Shown piece by piece: positions 7,586-15,765 of a stretch of DNA of 64,000 nt (positions are counted from its first letter, which is position 1; every line of letters starts with the position of its first letter). This DNA is from JARRNE01 sp963824085 (GTDB lineage: Bacteria > Pseudomonadota > Gammaproteobacteria > Chromatiales > Chromatiaceae). The notes beneath the pieces are model-generated. The model was not told the origin of the DNA. It was given only the letters and a program-made list of their open reading frames with translations, and ran no database searches. The translations under genes were made by a program, and so were the position numbers. The stretch lies in assembly GCA_963824085.1 (NCBI GenBank), contig CAWGNT010000015.1, positions 496,001 through 560,000 on the forward strand. The letters are read 5' to 3'.

Positions 7586-8806
7586 CTAACCCTGGGAAAC
7601 CGCCTCCAGAGCGAGGGGGCGAATCAGATCGCGCCACGGCGACTGTCCCAGGTCGTTGCGGAAGTGGGTCATCAGGGGGTCACTCCCTTCCCGTTGAAAA
7701 ACCTCCAGTGTCGGGCCGCAATAGCTGCACCAGGACTGGGTCGTCTCGTAGAGCTGAAGCTCGGACAGGCCCGGCAGATAGTCGATGAGCTGCTCCCAGA
7801 TATAGACGCAGAGCATCTCGGTACTGGAGCGCCAGGCGAGCTCTGACGCGGCGTAGTTCAGATGATGGTGGTCGAAGCGCTCGATCACTCGCCGATTGAC
7901 GACGCGCTTCAGGTAGCCGTAGTCCACAACACAAGCGGTCACCGGATCCACCCGCCCTTTCACCTTTACGTGCAGCGCGTAACGTCCGCCGTGGAGGTTG
8001 GAGCACTTGGCCGGGTGATCGGTGATGAAGTGCGCGGAGTCGAACACCAGCTCCTTCGAGACGGTGACCTTGGGCGTGACCTGGCGAAAGCGTTCCAGGG
8101 CGCCCGGAATCTCCGCCAAGCGGTCCGCGAGTAGGTCCAGCAGGCGGTCGGTGTCCTTCAGGGTCAGAGTTCGGAGCAAGACCCCCTCTTGATGGTCTGC
8201 CGCGTCCAGCTCCTTGAGCAGGACCCCATGGGGCCATAACTCCGCCGCGACGGCGCGACCATAGGGCGCCTGCGGAAACTGCAAGAAGAGGTAACCCGCC
8301 TGCAGCTCGCCCACGTGGGCGACGAGCACCGCAAGGCTCAATAGAAAATCGGGCGGTGGGACGGCGCAGAGGCGCATCTCCCGGGACTGACGGAGATGGT
8401 CCCTGGGGACCTTCAGGAGATTGCGCGCCACCACACGGTGACTGGCGTCGGAATAGCTGTACTCCTGGCGGAAGCGGAAGCCCAGCTCTTGCAGAGAGTC
8501 AAGGTCCCACAGCAGGAGATCCAGTCGCCGCACCTCGCCGGGGACGACTGCAAAGGCACCCTCCTCCCTGACCAGTCCGCCCCAAGTAAGCGCCCTCAAC
8601 AAGGCACGGGTCCGCTCCGACGGGTGGCGCCCGGGGGGCGGATAATCGGCAAGACTATCCTCCCGGTTCAGCTCCGCCCGATCGACGAGAAGGTCGAGAG
8701 GTAGGTGATGGCGGATGGCATATTCCTGCACGGTCAGCCCAGAGCAGGAAAGCAGGTGCCGGTTGTCGATCCGGGAAAGCTCGGCGCTGCACTCGAGACA
8801 CTGCAT
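7586..8806 (-). CDS. Fused zinc-finger / 6-pyruvoyltetrahydropterin synthase-like protein
   Basis: A 406-residue protein with three parts. The N-terminus has a CxxC...H...C cluster (CLEC, RHLLSC, then LTVQEYAIRHHLP) like the zinc finger of MucR/Ros-type proteins. The middle, about residues 60-250, is not recognised. The C-terminal ~150 residues are PTPS-like, beginning at SKELVFDSAHFIT. The catalytic-site motif reads CSNLHGGRY, so the second His of the usual HGH zinc site is Gly. The ATG at 8806 has an excellent AGGAGG site. It is the last gene of the mptG-fae operon, suggesting a pterin role in H4MPT synthesis, either catalytic with altered metal binding or regulatory. A canonical PTPS is at 58795. 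Confidence 0.7.
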   Translation of the reverse strand: MQCLECSAELSRIDNRHLLSCSGLTVQEYAIRHHLPLDLLVDRAELNREDSLADYPPPGRHPSERTRALLRALTWGGLVREEGAFAVVPGEVRRLDLLLWDLDSLQELGFRFRQEYSYSDASHRVVARNLLKVPRDHLRQSREMRLCAVPPPDFLLSLAVLVAHVGELQAGYLFLQFPQAPYGRAVAAELWPHGVLLKELDAADHQEGVLLRTLTLKDTDRLLDLLADRLAEIPGALERFRQVTPKVTVSKELVFDSAHFITDHPAKCSNLHGGRYALHVKVKGRVDPVTACVVDYGYLKRVVNRRVIERFDHHHLNYAASELAWRSSTEMLCVYIWEQLIDYLPGLSELQLYETTQSWCSYCGPTLEVFQREGSDPLMTHFRNDLGQSPWRDLIRPLALEAVSQG

Positions 8807-8891
8807 CGTTCGCCCTCCTGCCCGGCGGCGGTGCACGTGCGCCGTCCGGGCGCACGGACGCGGCACTACCCTGTGCCGCGTCCAGGGTGGA

Positions 8892-9404
8892 TCACTTGTG
8901 CGCGGCGAAGGGGTGCTCCATTCCGCCCTTCTGTTTCACCACATCGGCGGCCTTCGGCTCACCCGAGATGGCCCGCTTGATAGACTCCTTGACCGCCTGG
9001 TAGTTGTAGTCCTGGATCTTGTTGTCGTCCTCGGCCTCCCAGTGGATGAAGACACCCACGCAGATGAAGACGTCATCTGCCTCATCGGCCGGGATGGTTC
9101 CGTCCTCCACGCAGTCGGCCACCGCCATGGCGACGGCCCGCTGGGCCGGCCCGAACATCTGAACCGCCTGTTTCGCCCCCTTGATGGTCACCTTGTTAAA
9201 CAGCATGGTATTCGGCTTGGCCAACAGGTTTGGCGCCACCACGGCAAGCAGGCTGGTGAAGCCGTCCTTGTTGTTCACCAAGCCGTTGCAGAACGCCGTC
9301 TCTGCCGCAGAGCCGCGGGGGCCCATGATGAGGTCGACGTGTGCGACCTCGTTGCCGTCCCCGACCAGAGACTCGCCGACCAGGGTCCTGTTGATGACTG
9401 TCAT
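8892..9404 (-). CDS. fae: Formaldehyde-activating enzyme
   Basis: A 170-residue protein matching Fae along its length. It condenses formaldehyde with H4MPT to methylene-H4MPT, the entry step of cytoplasmic formaldehyde oxidation. The N-terminus has GNEVAHVDLIMGPRG, where the conserved His is the proposed general acid, and the family's LLAKPNTMLFNKVTIK segment follows. The ATG at 9404 is preferred over one 10 codons upstream because AAGGAGT lies just before it. It is within the minus-strand operon between orf5 (26 bp upstream) and the fused PTPS gene. It should be among the most highly expressed genes here. Confidence 0.97.
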   Translation of the reverse strand: MTVINRTLVGESLVGDGNEVAHVDLIMGPRGSAAETAFCNGLVNNKDGFTSLLAVVAPNLLAKPNTMLFNKVTIKGAKQAVQMFGPAQRAVAMAVADCVEDGTIPADEADDVFICVGVFIHWEAEDDNKIQDYNYQAVKESIKRAISGEPKAADVVKQKGGMEHPFAAHK

Positions 9405-9430
9405 GGCACTCACTCCTTCTTTCGTTAGTG

Positions 9431-10378
9431 TCAAAGATAAAGCCCGGGACCGCGGTCAACGGCGCCCGAACCAGGGATACGGCGACGTGTCGCCGTGGAT
9501 TCACGCAGGGAGCCCAACGGCTCCAGGCGCAGGATCAGCAAGCTCGCAACCGTAAGGTCCGCCGATGTGCCGGGATTGATGCCCTCCTGCTTGAGCTCGC
9601 GGTCGAGCTGCGACAGCCGGTCGCTGCAGTCCTCCGGCCGATCACTCGAAGCCAGCGCTCTTGCCAATGGCATGGCCCGGCGGCTGACTGCCCGGGCCGT
9701 CTCCGCCCCGACCTTGCGGGCGACGTGGGTGTCCGGAAAGCGGCTGAGCAGGTCCAGGAAGAGCGCGGCCGCCGCCCAGGCCTCATCGTCCCAGCGCCCC
9801 TTTAGCCACCGGAGCCGGGGCACAGCGTCGGCGAAGAGGTCCGCGTAGTCCGTCGCGTACTGCCAGGCGATGCGGTCGCGCGCCGCCGCATAGCCCATGA
9901 CCTGGACCAGCGGGGCATCGGCGTCCCTCCCCACATCGTGGCGCTCGGAGTCTCCGAGACCTGCGGGCGAGGCAAGCCGGATGGCACGAAACAGCCACTC
10001 GGTGTCCTCTCGGTCGGCCAGACGCAACACGTGCCGCAGGCGCTCACGCAGGCTGCCGGATGCCGCCGGATGCAAGAGTGCCTGCGCCAACGGCGCGCAC
10101 AGCAAGACAATTCCCAGGTTGGTATTGCACCCCACCTCGGCACGGGTCGCCGCCACGGCACGGAAGATGCGCTCACCCAGACCGAGACCCGGCTCGCTCA
10201 AATGGACGGCGCTCGCCTCCGCACTCTGGACGAAATCGGCAACGGTCATGCCGTGCCCGTCCGCGTAACGGTGTACATTTCCCGGCTTCAATGCCGAGAG
10301 CTCGACAGCACAGGCGTCGCGGTAGGCAGCGGCGATCACGCGCCGCATGGTTTTCGCGCCGCACGAACCTGTCACCAT
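9431..10378 (-). CDS. Triphosphoribosyl-dephospho-CoA synthase-like protein (Orf5 of H4MPT cluster)
   Basis: A 315-residue protein of the CitG/MdcB family: AYRDACAVELSALKPGNVHRYADGHGM near the N-terminus and GCNTNLGIVLLCAPL around residue 95 are the family's conserved blocks. CitG makes the prosthetic-group precursor of citrate lyase, but no citrate lyase genes are present. Orthologues (orf5) are regular members of methylotroph H4MPT operons with a presumed, unproven role in cofactor synthesis. The start ATG at 10378 shares one base with the stop of the upstream RimK-like gene (TGATG), implying coupled translation. Confidence 0.8.
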   Translation of the reverse strand: MVTGSCGAKTMRRVIAAAYRDACAVELSALKPGNVHRYADGHGMTVADFVQSAEASAVHLSEPGLGLGERIFRAVAATRAEVGCNTNLGIVLLCAPLAQALLHPAASGSLRERLRHVLRLADREDTEWLFRAIRLASPAGLGDSERHDVGRDADAPLVQVMGYAAARDRIAWQYATDYADLFADAVPRLRWLKGRWDDEAWAAAALFLDLLSRFPDTHVARKVGAETARAVSRRAMPLARALASSDRPEDCSDRLSQLDRELKQEGINPGTSADLTVASLLILRLEPLGSLRESTATRRRIPGSGAVDRGPGLYL

Positions 10379-11289
10379 CAGCCAACCGCCTCGATTAGCG
10401 GGCCGTCTTGGCGACAGCGCAGAAAATCGGCCGCCAGGCAATCGGCAATGTCCAGCGCACAGACCTGCTGCAGCCCTTTCCAAGCGGGAATGCTGTTGAC
10501 CTCGACGACCCAGGGTCGCCCGGACTTGTCGCGGAGGATATCCACACCCGCGTACCCCATCTCCAGCGCGGCCGCCGCGGCCTCGGCGAGGTCGCGCAGC
10601 TCGGAGTCCAGCAAGGCGGGTTGGCAGCTTGCCCCTTGCGCCACGTTGGTGATCCAGCCGCCGCTGCAGCGGCGCATGGCAGCGACCGCCCGCCCGCCGA
10701 CGACAAATACCCGCCAGTCGTGCGCGCTGGAGTCACCGGTGCGGACGAATCGCTGCAGATAGTAGACACCGCCGCAGACCTCGGTCGCGGGAAGATCGCC
10801 AAGTGCGCGGATGAGCGAGACCCCTTCCCCTTGCGAGCCGAATAGGGGCTTCAGCACTATCGAGTACCCGGCGCTCAGCTCGTCGGAAACGATCTTCCGA
10901 GCGGCCTCGGCGTCACCGCCGACCCAGGTGGGCGGTATGGGAATGCCCGCGGTCCGCAGCAGGAAGCTGGTCATGCCCTTGTCCACGCTCCGTTCGATGG
11001 CACGGGCGTCGTTGTAGACGAGGATCCCCTGGCGGTCGAGCGCATGCAGAATGTCGAGGTAGAAGACTACCTGCTCCAGAGTACCACCGGGTACTCCGCG
11101 CACGAAGGCCCCGTTCGGCGGCTCATCGAACCCAGGAAGTAGCACCCCGGGGCCATCGCTGGAGAGATCGAGCCCGCAGCTCTGCAGCGACACGAAACGG
11201 CTGTCGCACCCGCGCGCGGCAAATGCCTCCTGCAGGCGCGCTCCGTGCCAGCCGGGGTCATCCGTGAAGATGGCGATCGTGCCAGTCAT
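10378..11289 (-). CDS. RimK-like ATP-grasp ligase (Orf7 of H4MPT cluster)
   Basis: A 303-residue ATP-grasp protein of the RimK/MptN group. The ATP-binding segment SIVLKPLFGSQGEGVSLI is near residue 145, and the metal-binding end VVEVNSIPAWKGLQ is near residue 275. Relatives add glutamate to tetrahydromethanopterin (MptN) or coenzyme F420 (CofF), so glutamylation of the pterin or of methylofuran is the likely reaction. It is translationally coupled at both ends: its ATG overlaps the mch stop (ATGA) and its stop overlaps orf5. Confidence 0.8.
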   Translation of the reverse strand: MTGTIAIFTDDPGWHGARLQEAFAARGCDSRFVSLQSCGLDLSSDGPGVLLPGFDEPPNGAFVRGVPGGTLEQVVFYLDILHALDRQGILVYNDARAIERSVDKGMTSFLLRTAGIPIPPTWVGGDAEAARKIVSDELSAGYSIVLKPLFGSQGEGVSLIRALGDLPATEVCGGVYYLQRFVRTGDSSAHDWRVFVVGGRAVAAMRRCSGGWITNVAQGASCQPALLDSELRDLAEAAAAALEMGYAGVDILRDKSGRPWVVEVNSIPAWKGLQQVCALDIADCLAADFLRCRQDGPLIEAVG

Positions 11290-12260
11290 GGGCGGATTCC
11301 GAACGACGCCTCGAGCAGATCAAGATCCAGGCTCCCGGCGCTGAAGCTGCGCCCGCTCTCCAAGGCGCTCACGATTACCCGCGCGGGGCTGAACAGCATC
11401 GGATCGATCTGGAAGAAGTCGTACTTGTAAGCCTTGAAGACCTCGGCGAAGGGTCGGCCGTAGTCCCGCGACGCGCTGCTCGGAAGGCGGCGCGCCAGGT
11501 CCTCCGCCGCGTCATCCTCGCCGCTCACGTACAGCTGTACCTGGCCGGCGAAGAGAATGGCGTCGTTCGTCCGGCCCATCGCGGTCATGAAGTCTGGTGC
11601 GGGTGGCGGCAGCGGCGCGCTGCCGATACCGTCGCGGATTGCGGACAGATCGAAACCCAAGGCATGGGCCTTGTGCATGGCGACCTCCAAGACCCGCGAC
11701 ACGATCTGGACGGTGCCCGCCAGGCTGCGGGTAGGGGTCATGACGAGGGTCAGATCCTGCGGCTGAACCCCACAATCCCGCGCGATCTTATCCACGAGCG
11801 GCAGGGGTGGCGGCCCGTCCACCTCCAGAACGAAACCGGTACGGTCGAAGGCGTCCTGGTAGCCCAGCTCGTCGAACAGGGGCTCCTTTCGGGCGAGCGC
11901 CCGCCCCGGACCCGAGCCCAAGGCGTGGAAGGCATCCTTACCCTCGCCGTGGGCAAGGCTCCAGCCGGCATACTGGCTGCCGAGGCAGGCGAGAACGGGA
12001 TCGGCGGTGTGCACCTGCACCCAGCTCGGCCAACCCGGGACGTGCCCGCTGCCACTGAGACCGACCTGGCCAAGACCGCCGAGGCAGATCTCCGCGATGC
12101 GACGCCCCGCCTCCAAGCCCCCGGGGACCTCGATGCCCGCATCGACCAGTAGACAGCCGTTCTCCATCCGCCCTATCCCCAGTCGGAGGCTGTCTGCGTC
12201 CTTTACGAGGGCTTCGAGTAAAGGCGCGGTCAGGGCATTGACGCTGGGTCGTTTCAACAT
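11286..12260 (-). CDS. mch: Methenyltetrahydromethanopterin cyclohydrolase
   Basis: A 324-residue Mch. It converts methenyl-H4MPT to 5-formyl-H4MPT between MtdB and the Fhc complex in the cytoplasm. Recognisable family stretches are GGLEAGRRIAEICLGGLGQV near the N-terminus and RTNDAILFAGQVQLYV with YKYDFFQIDPMLFSPA near the C-terminus. The ATG at 12260 is chosen over an ATG ten codons upstream because GGGAGA precedes it and Mch starts here in relatives. It overlaps orf17 by 7 bp upstream and orf7 by 4 bp downstream. Confidence 0.95.
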   Translation of the reverse strand: MLKRPSVNALTAPLLEALVKDADSLRLGIGRMENGCLLVDAGIEVPGGLEAGRRIAEICLGGLGQVGLSGSGHVPGWPSWVQVHTADPVLACLGSQYAGWSLAHGEGKDAFHALGSGPGRALARKEPLFDELGYQDAFDRTGFVLEVDGPPPLPLVDKIARDCGVQPQDLTLVMTPTRSLAGTVQIVSRVLEVAMHKAHALGFDLSAIRDGIGSAPLPPPAPDFMTAMGRTNDAILFAGQVQLYVSGEDDAAEDLARRLPSSASRDYGRPFAEVFKAYKYDFFQIDPMLFSPARVIVSALESGRSFSAGSLDLDLLEASFGIRP

Positions 12261-13414
12261 GGTATCTCCCGTGAGCCGTCCGCGGCGCACGCGCCCGAGA
12301 TCATCTCCAGGATCGTCCGCTCCCTATGAACCAGACGGCGCTCCACAAGCTCATCCAGGCTCCCGCTGGCGAGCACCGTGCAGAGGGGCGCCCGCGACGC
12401 AAGCCGAGTTCCGGGGACCGGGCGGTCCTTTGCCCACGCCGGCCATCGTATTCTCGGTGCCACTGTAAGACCCGGGGGCGTGTAGACGATACGATGTCCC
12501 CGGATCGTCTGCTTGAGCGTCCGACGGAACGCCGGAAGCTCGCCGAGACAGGCCCGCACGTGCCGTCCTATCCACCCGTCCTCGCAGTCGGAATCGTAGA
12601 GACTCAAGGTCGCGGAAGGTCTGGGGTTTAGCTCGAGCAGATACACCCGCTTCTCATGCAAGACGAAGTCGAGGTTGTTGACGCCGCGCAGGCCAAGTAC
12701 GCGCGCCAGCTGCCCGGCCGCGCGTTCCCCATCGTGTCGCTGAGCGGCGGTCAAAACCGCATGGCTGACGGCGCCGCCGTACAGAAAAGGCCGATCGCCT
12801 CCGGAGGCGACCATAAGACGGTTGAAGCCGATGACGGAGCAGTCCGTACCGTCGGCGACGAACAAGACCGAAACGACCGGCCCATCGAGGAAGCGCTGGA
12901 AGTAGTGCTCTCCAGCCGGCCGCTCGCCATCTACGCGCCATCGGCGTACCCCTAGTCCACCGCTGCTACCGGCCTCCTTGGTCAACCATTCCCACGCAGC
13001 ATCCGTCGGCGGTGGCACAAAGCAGGTCTCCGGGTAACGGATGCCCAGATCGTCCAACAACGCAAAGAACCGGGCCGGCTGCTGGAGGAGTTGGAGCACG
13101 TCCGGCCCGTTGCCGAACAAGGCGAAGCGTTCGGCCAACCAGGCGAGGGTCCCCGGCGTTTGCTCCAGTCCCGCCCCGTAGACGAGCCCGAACGGCTTCT
13201 TGGTGGGCATCAATCGATCCACCTCGAAACGCAAACGGCTCTCATCGAGACCGCGCGCGCTCATGGGAACTTTGGTGCATGACGCGACCGCGCGGGTGTC
13301 TTCATCGCAGAACCCGTCCACCACGGCGACCGAGTAGCCACCACGCACCGCTGCCTCTGCCATCGCCCGGCCGCTGTTGGACACGATAAGCAGACCAGGC
13401 GGCTCAGCCGGCAT
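12254..13414 (-). CDS. ATP-grasp protein (Orf17 of H4MPT cluster)
   Basis: A 386-residue ATP-grasp domain protein: a Rossmann-like N-terminus (LLIVSNSGRAMAEAAVRGGY), the lysine/glycine ATP segment KEAGSSGGLGVRRW near residue 155, and the metal-binding LLELNPRPSATLSLYD near residue 275. Orf17 homologues are confined to bacteria and archaea with H4MPT-type C1 transfer and are assumed to act in cofactor synthesis; the reaction is not known to me. The ATG at 13414 overlaps the mtdB stop by 11 bp. A nine-codon longer start is possible but would extend further into mtdB. Confidence 0.8.
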   Translation of the reverse strand: MPAEPPGLLIVSNSGRAMAEAAVRGGYSVAVVDGFCDEDTRAVASCTKVPMSARGLDESRLRFEVDRLMPTKKPFGLVYGAGLEQTPGTLAWLAERFALFGNGPDVLQLLQQPARFFALLDDLGIRYPETCFVPPPTDAAWEWLTKEAGSSGGLGVRRWRVDGERPAGEHYFQRFLDGPVVSVLFVADGTDCSVIGFNRLMVASGGDRPFLYGGAVSHAVLTAAQRHDGERAAGQLARVLGLRGVNNLDFVLHEKRVYLLELNPRPSATLSLYDSDCEDGWIGRHVRACLGELPAFRRTLKQTIRGHRIVYTPPGLTVAPRIRWPAWAKDRPVPGTRLASRAPLCTVLASGSLDELVERRLVHRERTILEMISGACAADGSREIPC

Positions 13415-14318
13415 ACTCGCGCGCCGCCTCGAATGCCGCATCGAACCCGAGGTACTGCGGCGTTTCCGCCTCGCGCATTTGCGTCAAGAGATGATTCTGG
13501 GCCTTGTACTTCACGTTGCCCACCGCCAGAGCGCCAATTCCGACGGCGCCGGAGCGCGACGCTCGGATTGGCTCCGCGTTGTCCATCAGCTCCACCCCTT
13601 CGATGCCCTTCGGCGGAACGGCATTCACGTCGCAGGCCACCTTGAGCCGACCGGCTGCGGCGATGTGGTGAGACCCAAGGACCTGAATACCCGCTTTCGC
13701 AGCGTTGAACACCACATCCGCTTCACGCATGAGCTCAGAGCACCTTTCGTCACTGCTTCCGTCGGCGGCGGCAAGCGTTACACCGTAGCGTTCGGAACAA
13801 TAAGCGGCCGATTGCTGGGCCGCCGTCAACCCCTGGTGGCTGACGATCAAAGTATCCGCCCCGGCGCGAGCCGCAAGGACTGCGGCCGCGGAGCCCACCG
13901 GGCCGGTACCGCCGAAGACCAGCGTACGCTGTCCTGAAAGTCCAGTTCCGTGGGTCTTCTGCAGTGCACTCTCCACACAGGCCACCATCGCCCCGGCAGT
14001 GGTAAAGGCGCCGCTAGGATCCGCACAGACAGAGACTTCGAACGGCGGCACCATTGCCTTCCTCGCCGCCTCTAGCATGTCGATTGCCAAGTGGGCGTCG
14101 CGTCCACCGAGGAAGATCCCGGTGCGGCGCACACCCTTTGGGCCGCGGGAAAAGATGGCGTCCTGGACCAGCCCTTGGATGTCGTCCAGAGAAACGTCGA
14201 CATACGGCGTGCAGGCGTTCCAGCCGGCGTCGTAAGCCATGTTGACGTCGAACGGGCTAAGGTTCTTCGCCGTCGTGATCATGTGCAGTAAGTACGGTCT
14301 TTCCACTGGGGTGCTCAT
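13404..14318 (-). CDS. mtdB: NAD(P)-dependent methylenetetrahydromethanopterin dehydrogenase
   Basis: A 304-residue MtdB. It oxidises methylene-H4MPT to methenyl-H4MPT with NAD(P)+. The N-terminus HMITTAKNLSPFDVNMAYDAG and the dinucleotide-binding loop TLVFGGTGPVGSAAAVLAA (around residue 135) are characteristic of the family. The start is the ATG at 14318, which overlaps the mptG stop in an ATGA; an ATG four codons upstream lies inside mptG. It directly follows Fae in the pathway and shares its operon. Confidence 0.95.
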   Translation of the reverse strand: MSTPVERPYLLHMITTAKNLSPFDVNMAYDAGWNACTPYVDVSLDDIQGLVQDAIFSRGPKGVRRTGIFLGGRDAHLAIDMLEAARKAMVPPFEVSVCADPSGAFTTAGAMVACVESALQKTHGTGLSGQRTLVFGGTGPVGSAAAVLAARAGADTLIVSHQGLTAAQQSAAYCSERYGVTLAAADGSSDERCSELMREADVVFNAAKAGIQVLGSHHIAAAGRLKVACDVNAVPPKGIEGVELMDNAEPIRASRSGAVGIGALAVGNVKYKAQNHLLTQMREAETPQYLGFDAAFEAAREYAG

Positions 14319-15325
14319 CTCTCTCGCCAAATTGTCTGCCGGCCGAGCTGCAGCGGAGCCCGCGCGGCATCGACCGTCGCCCCCCGATTGCGGGCGGCGA
14401 CAATGCGGTAGCGCAGGGGCGAAAGCTCCCCGAAGCGCCGTTTAAGATCATGCTCCAACCGGAGCGCTTCGGCTTCATCCTGGGTCAGCACGAAGCCTGT
14501 GGGTCCCCACGAGGTCTGACCGCTGCCCTTCAGCCCGTGACCCTCCAGCCAACCGAGCGCCTCGGCAACGGCCGGAGAGGAGAAACAGCCGCCTTGTGCT
14601 TGAGCAAAATGGCTGCCAATAACACGTTGGATCTCCCCGAGCGCCTCGGCGACGGCACTGAAATCCGGCACGAGCAGCCCCGGCACCAGCTTCATCAGCA
14701 ACAATCGGCATAGGCGGCCCGCTGCGACATCCGAAAATTCGGGCAGGCTGGAGAAAGCGTCCAACTCTTTCGCCCCGTGTAAACCTTGGGAGCGCTGGTC
14801 GAGCAGGAGGAGAAACCGCCAGCGCTCGGGAAACGGCAGTCGAAAGGCGATCGGCGGTGCCTCGTCGCGCTCGCCCCGGCCGCAATCCACTATGAAGCCG
14901 CCCTCATCGAACGCGCCAATACCGATCCCGGAGCGCATGCCGCGTTTGAGCGTGCGCGCGACGGTTCGCGTGTCCGGCTCCCGTCCGTAAAGCCGCTCCA
15001 GGGCCGTGCCCACGGCCAGGGCCATCTGGGTCCCGGATCCTAGCCCGGCATGCTCCGGGATAACCTCGTGCAGGACCAGATGCGCGCCTCCGTCAAGCCC
15101 ACTCGCAGCGGCCAACGCAGCCGCACAACGAACAGCGCGCTCCGCACCAGGCCCTTGGGCGCTGAACCCGTCCGCACGCTCGGCACGCAGGCGAGTAGCG
15201 AAGGTATCGATGGTCAACCCGAGGCTGCCGAAACGACGGCCCAGACCGCCCTGCAGGTCCAGGAAACCCAGGTGCAGCCGCGCCGGTGCCGTAATGTCGA
15301 CGTATGTGGGTAGGTTCGAGCTCAT
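14315..15325 (-). CDS. mptG: Beta-ribofuranosylaminobenzene 5'-phosphate synthase
   Basis: A 336-residue GHMP-kinase-like protein. It condenses pABA with PRPP, losing CO2 and PPi, in the first committed step of the H4MPT arylamine branch. Visible features are the N-terminal ITAPARLHLGFLDLQG, the glycine-rich loop PEHAGLGSGTQMALAVG (about residue 100) and SGIGIGAFDEGGFIVD. The ATG at 15325 is chosen because the conserved start follows immediately; the longer frame upstream shows no similarity. It heads the eight-gene minus-strand operon and diverges from fhcB across a 440-bp regulatory region. The pabB and pabC products supply its substrate. Confidence 0.92.
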   Translation of the reverse strand: MSSNLPTYVDITAPARLHLGFLDLQGGLGRRFGSLGLTIDTFATRLRAERADGFSAQGPGAERAVRCAAALAAASGLDGGAHLVLHEVIPEHAGLGSGTQMALAVGTALERLYGREPDTRTVARTLKRGMRSGIGIGAFDEGGFIVDCGRGERDEAPPIAFRLPFPERWRFLLLLDQRSQGLHGAKELDAFSSLPEFSDVAAGRLCRLLLMKLVPGLLVPDFSAVAEALGEIQRVIGSHFAQAQGGCFSSPAVAEALGWLEGHGLKGSGQTSWGPTGFVLTQDEAEALRLEHDLKRRFGELSPLRYRIVAARNRGATVDAARAPLQLGRQTIWRER

Positions 15326-15428
15326 AATCGTTAGCGCGTCGGGGGTCCGGTGGCCCTCTATGCAATTGTTACACCTCGTTCCCGCGAGCCTCATCACTCG
15401 TCGCCGGCACTTTGTTCCGGAAGCCGGG

Positions 15429-15445
15429 GGCACATAGCACGCCGG
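15429..15445 (-). promoter_or_regulatory. Weak sigma54-type promoter candidate for the mptG operon
   Basis: Read on the minus strand this is CCGGCGTGCTATGTGCC, with GG and GC 10 bases apart, about 105 bp before the mptG start. It keeps the obligatory dinucleotides but deviates at -26/-25 and in the TTGC box, so chance is possible in GC-rich DNA. Confidence 0.3.
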
Positions 15446-15495
15446 GGCCCTTGGCGTAACCCCGGGGTGTCTCGTCCGCCCCCTGTCCCTTGTCT

Positions 15496-15510
15496 GTGTC
15501 ACTGTGTAAC
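15496..15510. promoter_or_regulatory. GTGTCAC half-site followed by GTGTAAC
   Basis: GTGTCAC matches one arm of the palindromes found upstream of pqqA (21100-21117), xoxF (25927-25944) and the small orphan gene (40792-40807). It is followed by GTGTAAC in direct rather than inverted orientation. It lies about 130 bp upstream of the fhcB promoter candidate, a normal distance for a sigma54 activator site. Confidence 0.35.
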
Positions 15511-15624
15511 GGCCCCTGTTGCCCGCGGGTACACTGGATGGACTCGTTGGGAGCAGCAACGAGATGCTCGCCAAAGGCGTAAGGCGCCGCCCCGGGCGAC
15601 TGCGAGAAATCTCATACCAATGGT

Positions 15625-15641
15625 TTGGCGCGCTTCCTGCT
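15625..15641 (+). promoter_or_regulatory. Candidate sigma54 promoter for the fhc operon
   Basis: TTGGCGCGCTTCCTGCT matches the -24 element TTGGC and the -12 TGC(T), with exactly 10 bases between GG and GC. It is about 125 bp upstream of fhcB. Confidence 0.5.
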
Positions 15642-15765
15642 CGCCTGCGCAAGGTCGGCCAGAAAATAGTCATCGCCTGCGATAAGGTCGGGCGCTGCCC
15701 GATCGCCACGGGCCGCCTTCAGCCGACCGGAATTCGGTACCTGTGCAATCGAGAAGCAGAGCCTT

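Larger units (their letters stand above)
15326..15765. other. Divergent regulatory region between mptG and fhcB
   Basis: A 440-bp region with no gene. It holds a strong plus-strand sigma54-type promoter candidate (15625-15641), a weaker minus-strand one (15429-15445), and GTGTCAC/GTGTAAC half-sites between them (15496-15510). This arrangement could allow one activator to drive both H4MPT operons. Confidence 0.5.

Noticed and set aside
9431..10378. Citrate lyase accessory gene citG
   Set aside because: No citrate lyase genes nearby and it is translationally coupled to H4MPT genes.
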